From positions 744,001 through 808,000 of the forward strand of contig NZ_VIVK01000001.1 of the NCBI RefSeq assembly GCF_007828865.1: a stretch of 64,000 bases of DNA, read 5' to 3'. This stretch comes from Kribbella amoyensis (GTDB lineage: Bacteria; Actinomycetota; Actinomycetes; Propionibacteriales; Kribbellaceae). Below are positions 45,571 through 54,198 of this stretch, in pieces (the first letter of the stretch is position 1; the number at the start of each line of letters is the position of its first letter). Both the position numbers and the translations under genes were made by a program. The notes under the pieces were generated by a model. The model saw nothing but the letters and a program-made list of their open reading frames with translations. It did not search any database and had not been told where the DNA came from.

Positions 45571-46185
45571 TCAGCGCACCTGCGACCCCCGCGCCGCAGG
45601 CAGAATCACGTGGTCGATCACCCGGAGGATCAGGTCCTCCGTCGGCTCGATCCCGAGGACGAACGCCCGGTGGACGACGACCGCGGGCAAAGTTTGCGCG
45701 AGCAGCTCGACATCGGTACCCGGAGCCAGCTCGCCCCGCTCGGCGGCGCGCTCGTACACCCGGCTCATCACCTCGAGCCGCGGTGCCAGGAACCGCTCCC
45801 GGAACGCCTCCTGCAGATCGGCGTCCCGGTGCAGCGCGGTCAACAGCCCCGCCATCACCGACATCGGCAACTCGTCGAACCCGCCCTGGTCGCACGACAG
45901 CGCGATCAGGTCGCCCCGCAGACTCCCGGTGTCGACGTCGTCCGGCACCGGGCACCCCTTCGCCCGGCTGATCGAGTCGACCACCAGCTCGGCCTTGCTC
46001 GACCACCGCCGGTACAACGTCGCCTTGCTGGCCTTGGCGGCCGTCGCCACCGCGTCCATCGTCAGCCGGTCGTACCCCAGCTCCACCAGCACGTCGACGG
46101 TCGCCGCGAGGATCTCCTCCTCCCGGCCCCCCTCGACCCGCGGGCGCTGGCGGTGGACGGCATCGGCAACGTCGGTCATGATCAC
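45571..46185 (-). CDS. TetR family regulator of the MFS exporter
   Basis: A 204-residue repressor. The N-terminal helix-turn-helix is EILAATVDVLVELGYDRLTM followed by AKASKATLYRRWSSKAELV (residues 23-67). The C-terminal domain is of the TetR_C group with VVVHRAFVLGIEPTEDLIL. The start may be the ATG at 46185 or at 46179 (MTDVADAV). A palindrome lies about 26 bp upstream. It heads the tetR-MFS operon and probably represses it. Confidence 0.9.
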   Translation of the reverse strand: MIMTDVADAVHRQRPRVEGGREEEILAATVDVLVELGYDRLTMDAVATAAKASKATLYRRWSSKAELVVDSISRAKGCPVPDDVDTGSLRGDLIALSCDQGGFDELPMSVMAGLLTALHRDADLQEAFRERFLAPRLEVMSRVYERAAERGELAPGTDVELLAQTLPAVVVHRAFVLGIEPTEDLILRVIDHVILPAARGSQVR

Positions 46186-46210
46186 CCTGAGTCAGCATTC
46201 ACGCGCAGAT

Positions 46211-46227
46211 AGAACGAAACGGTTTCG
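46211..46227. promoter_or_regulatory. Probable TetR operator of the tetR-MFS operon
   Basis: AACGAAAC (46211-46218) and GTTTCGTT (46220-46227) form a perfect 8-bp inverted repeat with one central base, just upstream of the tetR start. The GAAACG/CGTTTC core is of a type seen at TetR-family sites. Confidence 0.6.
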
Positions 46228-46340
46228 TTTCATCCACCACGATACGACTCATGTGAAGGAATGCACAAACACTTTTCCGCCGATCGTCGACGTGGGCTGT
46301 GTCACTCTGAGTACCAGTCACCGCACTGGTACTCACCCGC

Positions 46341-47681
46341 CTACTCCGGCCGCACATTGTGGTTTCCCGCGAACAGGTTGCCGGGGTCGTACTTCGTCTT
46401 CACCGCCGCCAACCGTGCGTACGTCTCGGCCGGGTAGACCGCCGCGACATCCGCCTCGGTCGCCGTCGCCAGGAAGTTCGCGTACGCCCCAGCCACCTGC
46501 GGCCGCAACCTCGCCCACACCGCATCCAATCCCGGCCCCGCGGCCTCGACCACCGGCGCCGGACCCGCGATCGTCGTCACGAACATCAACTCCGCCTGCC
46601 GATGCGCGTACGCCGTCGCATCGGCCGCCACCTTCGACACCGCACCGCCGACGCTGCGCACCGAGATCAACGGCGACCGCTCCGAAGCCCCCACCTCGGC
46701 CAGGATCCGCAGTACCTCACCCGCGGATTCCTTGGAAACAAAGGCACTCCGAGCCACGATCCGAATCCCGGGCGGCGGCACCAGCCCTTCCACCAGGACC
46801 TCCCCGTACGGCTTCGGCGTGACCTCGTCGTCGATCACCGAACCGAGCCGGCGGATCGGGTCGATGGCCGCGGCCGCCGACTCGGGGTCGTCGCCGTCGA
46901 AGGCGACCGTGATCTCGACCGGCGCGTTCGGTCCACCGGCGAACGGGTTCGCGAGGTTCACGATCGAGGTGAGCTCCTCGGGCGCGGTCCGCAGGTAGTC
47001 CGCCCACCCCTGCAACACGGTGGCCGCCTCGGCCGCCGGGAACGTGATGCGGCCGAAGAAGACGTCCGTCGTCGGATGCGCCGCGAACTCGAACGCGGTG
47101 ACGATGCCGAAGTTGCCGCCGCCACCGCGCAGCGCCCAGAACAGCTCCGGGTTCTCCTCGGAGGACGCCCGCACCACCTCCCCGGCCGCGGTCACCACCT
47201 CCGCCGCGACCAGGCTGTCCAGCGCCAGGCCGTACTTCCGGACCTTCCAGCCGATGCCGCCGCTCAACGTCAGTCCGCCGACGCCGACGCTTCTGGTGTC
47301 GCCCGACGAGATCGCCAGGCCGTGCGGAGCGAGCGCGTCGGCGACCGTTCCCCATGTGGCTCCGCCGCCGACGCGTACCAGGTGGCGCTGGTCGTCGACG
47401 AGCTCGACGGTCGCCAGCTGGCTCAGGTCGATCACGACGCCGCCGTCGTTGGTACCGAATCCGGGGAAGCTGTGCCCGCCGCCGCGAACCGACAACGCGA
47501 GCCCCGCGTCCACGGCGTACCGGACGCCGGCGCGCACGTCCTCGACGGTCTTGGGCCGCAGGACGCGAGCCGGGCTGCCGGTCACCAGGATCGACCGGCT
47601 GGCCGCCTCGTACTCCGCGCCGCCCGGCTCGATGATGTCGCCGCCGAAGTCGCGGCGAAGAACTTCCAGGGGTGTACTCAT
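46341..47681 (-). CDS. FAD-linked oxidoreductase (berberine-bridge-enzyme type)
   Basis: A 446-residue flavoprotein. The FAD-binding (PCMH) domain covers roughly residues 30-210, with the His that attaches FAD in SVRGGGHSFPG (His70) and the SVGVGGLTLSGGIGW loop. The C-terminal BBE domain ends with KYDPGNLFAGNHNV. These enzymes oxidise alcohols, sugars or secondary metabolites. It is divergent from an ECF41 sigma factor, whose family is typically encoded next to oxidoreductases, and has a good candidate promoter for that sigma factor. The start is the ATG at 47681, with GGAGGGAAA upstream. Confidence 0.88.
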   Translation of the reverse strand: MSTPLEVLRRDFGGDIIEPGGAEYEAASRSILVTGSPARVLRPKTVEDVRAGVRYAVDAGLALSVRGGGHSFPGFGTNDGGVVIDLSQLATVELVDDQRHLVRVGGGATWGTVADALAPHGLAISSGDTRSVGVGGLTLSGGIGWKVRKYGLALDSLVAAEVVTAAGEVVRASSEENPELFWALRGGGGNFGIVTAFEFAAHPTTDVFFGRITFPAAEAATVLQGWADYLRTAPEELTSIVNLANPFAGGPNAPVEITVAFDGDDPESAAAAIDPIRRLGSVIDDEVTPKPYGEVLVEGLVPPPGIRIVARSAFVSKESAGEVLRILAEVGASERSPLISVRSVGGAVSKVAADATAYAHRQAELMFVTTIAGPAPVVEAAGPGLDAVWARLRPQVAGAYANFLATATEADVAAVYPAETYARLAAVKTKYDPGNLFAGNHNVRPE

Positions 47682-47725
47682 GACTTTCCCTCCACAGGGG
47701 ATTCCGCTGCACTGACCGATCACGA

Positions 47726-47752
47726 GATGCCGGTGCGGCAGTTCCTGTGACA
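47726..47752 (-). promoter_or_regulatory. ECF41-type promoter of the FAD oxidoreductase
   Basis: On the minus strand the sequence reads TGTCACA, 16 nt, CATC. It differs by one base from the ECF41 promoter consensus TGTCACA-N16-CGTC. The -10 element lies 45 bp before the gene's ATG. Confidence 0.6.
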
Positions 47753-47759
47753 TCGCCCG

Positions 47760-47779
47760 ATTGTGACGCAGGCCACAAT
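47760..47779. promoter_or_regulatory. CRP-like inverted repeat between the two ECF41 promoters
   Basis: ATTGTG (47760-47765) and CACAAT (47774-47779) are perfect inverted arms around 8 nt. The core TGTGA-N6-CCACA is one base from the CRP consensus TGTGA-N6-TCACA. It lies between the two sigma-factor promoters. Binding by a CRP/FNR-type regulator is an inference. Confidence 0.45.
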
Positions 47780-47787
47780 GGCTCCGA

Positions 47788-47814
47788 TGTCACAAACCGG
47801 CAGCCAGCGGCGTC
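47788..47814 (+). promoter_or_regulatory. ECF41-type promoter of the sigma factor's own gene
   Basis: TGTCACA (47788-47794), 16 nt, CGTC (47811-47814) matches the ECF41 promoter consensus exactly. It points toward the ECF41 gene, whose ATG is at 47853, and so suggests autoregulation. Confidence 0.75.
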
Positions 47815-47852
47815 GGGTGATTGTCATGGCGGAGAGCTGAGAGGAGCCACGC

Positions 47853-48782
47853 ATGGACGGCACGTCGCCGGGCTCGACCGAGGATCGCACCGAACCGCAG
47901 GGCGCGCCGGATCCCGCGACCGACGCCTTCGTTGCTCACCGCAACCTGTTGTTCACGGTCGCGTACGAGATGCTCGGCTCGGCCGCGGACGCCGAGGACG
48001 TTCTGCAGGAGACCTGGCTGCGCTGGGCCGGCGTCGACCTCGCCACCGTCCAGAACCAGCGCGCGTACCTGGTCCGCATCACCACCCGTCAGGCCCTCAC
48101 CCGGCTGCGTACCCTCGGCCGGCGCAAGGAGTCGTACGTCGGCCCGTGGCTCCCCGAGCCCCTGCTTACGACGCCCGACATCGCCGAGGACGTCGAGCTC
48201 GCCGACAGCGTCTCGATGGCGATGCTGCTGGTCCTGGAGACGCTCACCCCGACCGAGCGGGCGGTGTTCGTCCTCCGCGACGTGTTCGACGTGCCGTACA
48301 ACGAGATCGCGGCCGCCGTCGACAAGAACGCGGCCGCGGTTCGCCAGATCGCCCATCGGGCCCGGAACCACGTCGCCGCCCGCCGGCCCCGCGGTACTGT
48401 CTCCGCCGCCGAGACCCGCGACGCCCTGAACGCCTTCCAGCGCGCGGTCCAGACCGGCGACCTGCAGAACCTGCTCGACATCCTCGCCCCGGACGTCGTC
48501 CTGGTCGGCGACGGCGGCGGCAAGGTCGAAGCGTTCCCGGTCCCGCTGGTCGGCGCCGACAAGGTCGCCGGCCTGCTCTCGTCCGGCCGCAGACTCCTCG
48601 CCGACGCCACCTTCCAGCCGGCCCACGTCAACGGCTACCCGGCCCTCATCGTCCGCCGCGAGGACCGCATCGAAGCTGTCATCGCGCTCCGCATCGACGA
48701 AGGCCTCATTACCGGCCTCTACACGGTCCGCAACCCGGAGAAACTCTCGAACCTCACCGAGCAGACAACCCTGCGCCGCTGA
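47853..48782 (+). CDS. ECF41-family (SigJ-like) sigma factor with SnoaL-like domain
   Basis: A 309-residue sigma factor. Region 2 is at about residues 27-90 (LLFTVAYEMLGSAADAEDVLQETWLRW) and region 4 at about 125-180 (LTPTERAVFVLRDVFDVPYNEI). The C-terminal extension is a SnoaL-like domain. It carries the ECF41 hallmarks: WLPEP near residue 98, DGGGK in VVLVGDGGGK near 227, and NPEKL near the end. In this family the fused domain replaces a separate anti-sigma factor. Its start is the ATG behind GAGAGGAG. It converges on the LamG gene across a hairpin. Confidence 0.93.
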   Translation: MDGTSPGSTEDRTEPQGAPDPATDAFVAHRNLLFTVAYEMLGSAADAEDVLQETWLRWAGVDLATVQNQRAYLVRITTRQALTRLRTLGRRKESYVGPWLPEPLLTTPDIAEDVELADSVSMAMLLVLETLTPTERAVFVLRDVFDVPYNEIAAAVDKNAAAVRQIAHRARNHVAARRPRGTVSAAETRDALNAFQRAVQTGDLQNLLDILAPDVVLVGDGGGKVEAFPVPLVGADKVAGLLSSGRRLLADATFQPAHVNGYPALIVRREDRIEAVIALRIDEGLITGLYTVRNPEKLSNLTEQTTLRR

Positions 48783-48793
48783 GCCCCGGTCCG

Positions 48794-48841
48794 CCGCGTC
48801 CACCTTCCGCGATGCCTCCGGATCGCAGAAGGTAGACGCGG
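48794..48841. terminator. Hairpin terminator between the sigma factor and LamG genes
   Basis: Arms at 48794-48813 (CCGCGTCCACCTTCCGCGAT) and 48822-48841 pair at 18 of 20 positions around an 8-nt loop. It lies between convergent genes and probably serves both. Confidence 0.7.
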
Positions 48842-48860
48842 CCGATCGTTGCCTTTCCGA

Positions 48861-51215
48861 TCACCGCGACCCGTCTGGGCCTCCCGGCAGCCGGAGTACG
48901 CACGATGCGGCCGAGTCGACGGCCGTGCGGATCTGGTCGAGCGCGGGAGAATCGCCGTCCGCCCTGGCGAGGTGCAGTTGCAGAGCTCGGATCGCGGCAA
49001 CCTTCTGACCGTGGTTCTTGGCCTTGGCGGCCCGGTCGAGCGCGGCACCGAGATCGCTGCGCAGCTTGGCGGGCAGCGCCTTGCCCGCCTCACTCTCGAT
49101 GGCCTGCCAGGCGATCTCCAGCTCACCGAGGAGCGGATCGGTCGTGCTGGTGGTGTACGGCCGGTTCGTGAGGCAGGTCCGGGCGCCCGAGTTCAGCACC
49201 CGCGTCAGGAAGGTGTGCGCGGCGATCTGCGCTGTGCGTTCCTCCCGCAGCCGGTAGTTGCTTTCCGTGGTGTTGAGGTAGGTGTGACCGTCAGGAAAGC
49301 GATTCTGCAGGTCGACGGCGGCCCGTAGGTGCCGCGCCGCCCACTCGCTCGGCGGCGCGCTGAGCTCGCCGCCGATGCCGTAGCTGTCCGCGATCACGTC
49401 GGCCTGCGCGAAGTACAACGGGAACGTGGTGCCCCAGTCGTTGCCGTCGGGGTAGTAGATGGTCGATTCACCCGGGACATAGATCGTGCCTCCCGGCGAC
49501 AGCCAGGGTGGCGAGGGGAAGTCCTTGTCCACCAGCGCTTCGTAGGTCAGACCGACATTGCGGAGGTAGGCCGAGGCCGGCAGCTGCCCGGTCAGCTGCT
49601 GCGCGAGGGCGTTGTTGACGTTCTGGTCGAACGCGAGCATGTAGATCGGGTGCATCAGGTTGTGGTTCTCGACCGTTCCGTCCGGCTCGACGTTGGATCC
49701 GTCGAGGAGCGCGTCGAGGCGGCGGCCGTTGACGACCTCCGTCGCCGTCACGTCCCCGGGCGTCGCCCAAGCCGCCAGCGCCAAGTCGAGAGCGTCGCCG
49801 CGCCACCGCGAGCTGTCCGCCGCGCCAGGCATCATGAGGGCGGCCAGGCCGGACAGGGAGCTGCGCCACGCGTTCTCCTCGGCCTGCGTGTTGCCTGGCC
49901 GGATGATCGTCCCGGCGGCATCGCGGTAGTAGGCCGGATCGGGCATCGCGTCCGCTTCCAGCGCCACCATGTTCGTCACGCACGCCTGCTGCGCCGGGCT
50001 GAGGTCGTCCCACACCAACCAAGCGGCGAAGCCGTTGTAGTAGGCCCACAGCGACGCTTGCCACAGGCTCGACTCGGTACCCCAGCCGCCCGGGTCGTTC
50101 GCGCGGTGCTCGGCGGCCGCCGAGCTCACCAGCCGCACGACCCGCGAGCGCGCCTCGGTTTCGCTGACCCCGGTGTCGGCGGGGTCGTACGCCCCGGTGG
50201 CGATCATGATCGCGGAGCTGACCGCCGCCATCGCCGGGCCACGCAGGGCGTACTCGGTGTTGCCGAGGCGCTGGGCGAGGTTGATCCGCTCGCCTTGCTC
50301 GCCGGCGAACTGCTCGTTCCAGTAGGTGGTGGAGATGTGGCGGTTGGCGTTCCGCGCCGCTTCCAGCGCAAGCCGGCTGACCTCGTCGGTCGGGATCTGA
50401 CGGCGCAGGATCGCCGGGTCGGGCGGAGTGACGACCGCGGGCGTCGTGGCGTTCGCCTCGCACCGCGACCAGGGGTTGGCGCGGGCCGTGGCCGACAGCG
50501 AGACGCCGCCGATCGACCCGTTGTAGAAGAACTCGGTACCGCGGTCGCCTCCGTTGCCGAGGCGGATCGGGTTGCTGCCGTCGTTGATGACCGGCATCGC
50601 CATGGAGAAGGTCCGCTCCGCCGTCGCACCACCGGCGATCCGAACGGTCACCGTCCCCGGCTCCCACCGGACGGTCACGTCGTAGCTCGTCCCAGGTCGT
50701 GCGATCACGCCGGTGGCGAACTGCGACCAAGCGGCCTGACCCACGACGCGGGACCAGAAGCGGAACTCGCCGTTGGGCATGATGTAGAAGGCCCAGCCCT
50801 GATTGGTGGTCGACCTGCTGGTCGCGATCGCCTGGTGCGAGCGGGTCAGGGTGCCGGGCACGACATCCGACAGCGACAGACTCCAGCTCTCCTCGCCGGG
50901 CTCGAGGACCCGGGCGTACGGAAGCCGGATCTCGGAGTCGTCACGACCCGAGAAGCGTGCGCTGCTCTCTGAGAACGTGACGCCGGCCAGTGCCTCGCCA
51001 TGGCGATCGGCGACCGAGTCGCGGGCGTCGCCGGCGAGCTCCCAGGTCGAGGTCGAGGTCGCCGCCTCGGGGGATTCTGCTCCTGCCGTCGGTGGGTTTG
51101 CCCCCAGGCCGACGATGAGCGCCAGTCCGAGGGCGACGGCGACCCCACGGACGAATAGTGGGCCACCGAAAGGCGACCGGGCTTGTCTGGCTACGGACCG
51201 AACAGGCAACGACAT
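48861..51215 (-). CDS. Secreted LamG-domain protein with a toroid-like catalytic region
   Basis: A 784-residue exported protein. The signal peptide spans about residues 1-46 (VRGVAVALGLALIVGLG then GAESPEA). Residues ~55-250 look like a LamG/concanavalin jelly roll (SWSLSLSDVVPG, WAFYIMPNGEFRFWSRV). From ~280 a long alpha-helical region follows with many aromatic and Asn residues: WNEQFAGEQGERIN, GGWGTESSLWQASLWAYYNGFA and VENHNLMHPIYM. That layout recalls the alpha/alpha-toroid of polysaccharide lyases, but no catalytic motif is certain. A C-terminal helical segment (650-784) closes it. It is probably a secreted glycan-degrading or -binding protein; the substrate is unknown. Confidence 0.7.
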   Translation of the reverse strand: MSLPVRSVARQARSPFGGPLFVRGVAVALGLALIVGLGANPPTAGAESPEAATSTSTWELAGDARDSVADRHGEALAGVTFSESSARFSGRDDSEIRLPYARVLEPGEESWSLSLSDVVPGTLTRSHQAIATSRSTTNQGWAFYIMPNGEFRFWSRVVGQAAWSQFATGVIARPGTSYDVTVRWEPGTVTVRIAGGATAERTFSMAMPVINDGSNPIRLGNGGDRGTEFFYNGSIGGVSLSATARANPWSRCEANATTPAVVTPPDPAILRRQIPTDEVSRLALEAARNANRHISTTYWNEQFAGEQGERINLAQRLGNTEYALRGPAMAAVSSAIMIATGAYDPADTGVSETEARSRVVRLVSSAAAEHRANDPGGWGTESSLWQASLWAYYNGFAAWLVWDDLSPAQQACVTNMVALEADAMPDPAYYRDAAGTIIRPGNTQAEENAWRSSLSGLAALMMPGAADSSRWRGDALDLALAAWATPGDVTATEVVNGRRLDALLDGSNVEPDGTVENHNLMHPIYMLAFDQNVNNALAQQLTGQLPASAYLRNVGLTYEALVDKDFPSPPWLSPGGTIYVPGESTIYYPDGNDWGTTFPLYFAQADVIADSYGIGGELSAPPSEWAARHLRAAVDLQNRFPDGHTYLNTTESNYRLREERTAQIAAHTFLTRVLNSGARTCLTNRPYTTSTTDPLLGELEIAWQAIESEAGKALPAKLRSDLGAALDRAAKAKNHGQKVAAIRALQLHLARADGDSPALDQIRTAVDSAASCVLRLPGGPDGSR

Positions 51216-51363
51216 CCGTGCACCCCAACTCGTCGGGGCCGCCCTGGTTGGCGGGTGCCGTTAGAAATATCACCGACCCACCAGTTACACAAGGTCTATT
51301 CGTAAACCTCGCTATGAAACTCGCCGGTAGCCCTGTGAGGCAGCGCCTCGGGTCGAGTACGCC

Positions 51364-51615
51364 TCAGTCGTCGTCCTCGGCGCGGCGGGCCGCGTCGAGG
51401 CGCTCGGACATCTTCGCGGCCCGGCCTTCGATCTTCCCGGCCAGCCGATCACGCGCCGCCCGGAGCACGAAGATCGACAGAATCGAAGAAGCGATCAACG
51501 CCAGCAGCAACAACGGGAAGACGGTCAGCCAGCTGTTCAGGGCGAACCACAACACAGCAAAACAGGCAGCGAAAAGCACCAGGCGCAACCCGGTGTAGAT
51601 CGCGAACTCTTTCAC
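51364..51615 (-). CDS. DUF4229-family small membrane protein
   Basis: An 83-residue protein with two membrane helices (LRLVLFAACFAVLWFAL and VFPLLLLALIASSILSIFVL) and a charged C-terminal tail (GRAAKMSERLDAARRAEDDD). It matches the DUF4229 type often found next to cytochrome c biogenesis genes in actinobacteria. It lies 30 bp after ccsB in the same direction and may be part of the operon. The function is unknown. Confidence 0.8.
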   Translation of the reverse strand: MKEFAIYTGLRLVLFAACFAVLWFALNSWLTVFPLLLLALIASSILSIFVLRAARDRLAGKIEGRAAKMSERLDAARRAEDDD

Positions 51616-51645
51616 GCCGGCTCCTTGGTTCTCGTTCTCAGCAAA

Positions 51646-52620
51646 TCACAGGCCGGAGTAGGCGTGGAAGCCGGAGAGCAGCAGGTTGACGCCGATGAAG
51701 TTGAAGAGGAAGACGACCCAGCCGGCGATGGCTACCCAGGCGGCGCGGCGGCCTCGCCAGCCGGCGGTGGCGCGGGCGTGCAGGTAGGCGGCGTAGACGA
51801 CCCAGGTGACCAGGGACCAGACTTCCTTGGGGTCCCAGCCCCAGGCGCGGCCCCAGGCGTAGTACGCCCAGATCGGGCCCGCTACCAGGACGCCGAAGGT
51901 CCACAGCGGGAACGCGAACGCGTGCACCTTGTACGCCACGCCGTCGATCACGCCGGCGGTCGGGATCCGGCGGAGGGCGGCCGGCATCGGCTTGCCCTCG
52001 GTCTCGCGGCGCTCGGCGCGGTTCTTGATCAGGTACAGCACTGACGCGAGGCCGCCGACCGTGAACGCCCCACCGGCGATCGCCGCGGCGGACACGTGGA
52101 TCACCAGCCAGTACGAGTGCAGTGCGGGCAGCAGGTCGGCGGCCGGCACGTACAGCGCGAGGACCGCGATCCCGAGCGTCGCCGCGAGCACGAACGTGAC
52201 GCCGAGCCCCATCCACTGCAGGCGGTACCGCTTCAGCAGGGCGATGTACACCGCGGCCACCGCGAGCGACGCGGTGATCGCGAACTCGTACATGTTGCCC
52301 CACGGCACCCGGGTCACGGCGAGGCCGCGGGTCAGGACGCCGCCGGCGTGCAGCACGAACGCGAAGATGGTGAGCACGACGCCGATGCGGCTGGCCAGCT
52401 CGGTCCGGAACGACGACACCGGCGGCTCGTCGACGTCGGTGGAGCCGGGCTCCTCGATCTCGCTGCCGTCGGCGGTGACAAGGACCTTCTTCTCGGTCTT
52501 CTTCACCACCCGCAGACCGCTCGACCACTCGACGGTGTGCGCCAGCAGAGCGAGCGCGTAGATCACTGTCGCGGTGGGGACCAACAGGTTCGACACCGAG
52601 GCGAGGGTCGCCGAGTTCAT
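51646..52620 (-). CDS. ccsB: Cytochrome c biogenesis heme channel CcsB (CcsA-like)
   Basis: A 324-residue membrane protein with about eight helices. It carries the heme-handling WWD-type motif in WAYYAWGRAWGWDPKEVWSL, near residue 245. With ResB it forms the system II heme export and ligation complex that attaches heme to apocytochrome c outside the membrane. A charged cytoplasmic loop (residues ~40-65, KKTEKKVLVTADGSEIEE) is a common feature in actinobacteria. The ATG overlaps the resB stop (ATGA). Confidence 0.93.
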   Translation of the reverse strand: MNSATLASVSNLLVPTATVIYALALLAHTVEWSSGLRVVKKTEKKVLVTADGSEIEEPGSTDVDEPPVSSFRTELASRIGVVLTIFAFVLHAGGVLTRGLAVTRVPWGNMYEFAITASLAVAAVYIALLKRYRLQWMGLGVTFVLAATLGIAVLALYVPAADLLPALHSYWLVIHVSAAAIAGGAFTVGGLASVLYLIKNRAERRETEGKPMPAALRRIPTAGVIDGVAYKVHAFAFPLWTFGVLVAGPIWAYYAWGRAWGWDPKEVWSLVTWVVYAAYLHARATAGWRGRRAAWVAIAGWVVFLFNFIGVNLLLSGFHAYSGL

Positions 52621-54197
52621 GACTGCTCCTGCTTCTTCAGGATGGTCGAGACGGCGTCGATCTCGTCACCGAGACCACGCTCCGGCCCCCGGTCCAGACC
52701 GGCGACCTCCACAACGGTACGCCCGTCCTGCGTGCGCACCCGCACCCAGGTCCGGCGCGGGTGGACGAACAGGGACCCCATCAGGCCGAGGATGGCGAGC
52801 AGGATCCCGGCCAGCGCCAGGTTCAGCCCCGGGGTGTGGCTGATCTGCAGTTTCACCCACGGCTCGAACGAGTCGAAGGTGAGCGACCCGCGCCCGTCCG
52901 GCAACGTCACGGTCTGGCCGGGGGCGAGCTGGAACCGCAGCTTGTCCCCCTTGCCGTCGTCGAACTGGGTCAGCTTCGTCTTGTCCAGCTGGTACACCGA
53001 CTGCGGCTTGCCGGTCTCGTCACCCGGGCGGCCGTAGTACGCCGTGAGCACGAGCGCCGGGTTGACGGTGTCGGGGAAGACCGAGATCGGGCCGCGCTGG
53101 TCGATCACCGCGGTCGGCAGGAAGAACCCCTCGAACCCGAGCTGCGTGGGCCGGGCGTCCGGGGCCTTGATCACGCCGAACGACGAGAGGTTGGCGTCCT
53201 GCGGCAGGAACGGCGCCGGCCCGGAGAACGCGATCTGGCCCTGCCCGTCGCGGACCGTCACCTTCGGGGCGTACCCGTTGCCGAGCAGGTGGACCTTGGT
53301 GCCCTCGACCGACAGCGGGTGGTTGACCCGCAGGTCGTACCGCTCCTCCGGGGACTCCGGGGTGAGCTGGTAGGTGATGTCCGCGTTGAAGCTGCGCGCG
53401 GATCCCCGTTGCGGGCCCTGCGTCTCGTACGTCGCCTTGAAGTCGTTCACGGTGAGCGAGAACGGCGGCAGCTCGTCCGGGCTGAACACCCGGCCCGGGG
53501 TGAAGTCGTCGTACTGGGCCACCGAGTTCGAGAAACCGTTGCCCTTGACCACCAGGACGGTGCCGCGGTAGCCGAGCAGCGAGCCCCAGGCGACCCCGAC
53601 CAGGCAGAGGATCAGCGAGAAGTGGAAGAGCAGGTTGCCCGCTTCGCGCAGGTACCCGCGTTCCGCGCCGACCGCGCCGTCGTACGCCTCGACCCGGAAC
53701 CGGCGGCGGCGCAGTTCCTTGGTGGCGGCGGCGAGGACCTCGGTCTCGCCGCCGTCCAGCTCGAACTTCTGGTACCCGGGCAGACGGTGCAGGTTGCGCG
53801 GCGGCTTCGGCGGCCGGGCCCGTAACGCCTTCAGGTACACCTGCAGCCGCGGCACCACGCAGCCGATCAGCGAGATGAACAGCAGCAGGTAGATCGCGGA
53901 GAACCAGACCGACTTGTAGACGTCGAACAGGCCGAGCTTGTCGTACACCGGCGCCAGGTCGGGATGCGCGTCGTAGAAGTCCGAGACCTTGATCGGGTCG
54001 ACCGGGATCTGCGGGACGAGCGAGCCCGGGACGGCGCCGAGGGCGAGGAGGAAGAGGAGGACCAGGGCGGTCTTCATCGAGGTGAGCTGGCGCCAGGACC
54101 AGCGGAGCCAGCCGACCAGGCCGAGGGCCGGTGGGTCGGTGCTCGGGGGTTTGCCGCCCGGCATCGGGGTGGCGACGCGGTCCTTGACGTCGGTCAT
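52617..54197 (-). CDS. resB: Cytochrome c biogenesis protein ResB
   Basis: A 526-residue membrane protein, the second half of the system II cytochrome c synthetase. Helices lie near residues 40-60 and 85-110, followed by a helix near 175-195. A long extracytoplasmic domain (about 210-450) and a last helix near 465-485 (GLNLALAGILLAILGLMGSLFV) complete the layout. LGLVGWLRWSWRQLTSMKTALVLLFLLALGAVPGS near the start is a ResB signature. It overlaps ccsB by ATGA and follows ccdA directly. Confidence 0.93.
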   Translation of the reverse strand: MTDVKDRVATPMPGGKPPSTDPPALGLVGWLRWSWRQLTSMKTALVLLFLLALGAVPGSLVPQIPVDPIKVSDFYDAHPDLAPVYDKLGLFDVYKSVWFSAIYLLLFISLIGCVVPRLQVYLKALRARPPKPPRNLHRLPGYQKFELDGGETEVLAAATKELRRRRFRVEAYDGAVGAERGYLREAGNLLFHFSLILCLVGVAWGSLLGYRGTVLVVKGNGFSNSVAQYDDFTPGRVFSPDELPPFSLTVNDFKATYETQGPQRGSARSFNADITYQLTPESPEERYDLRVNHPLSVEGTKVHLLGNGYAPKVTVRDGQGQIAFSGPAPFLPQDANLSSFGVIKAPDARPTQLGFEGFFLPTAVIDQRGPISVFPDTVNPALVLTAYYGRPGDETGKPQSVYQLDKTKLTQFDDGKGDKLRFQLAPGQTVTLPDGRGSLTFDSFEPWVKLQISHTPGLNLALAGILLAILGLMGSLFVHPRRTWVRVRTQDGRTVVEVAGLDRGPERGLGDEIDAVSTILKKQEQS

Positions 54198-54198
54198 G

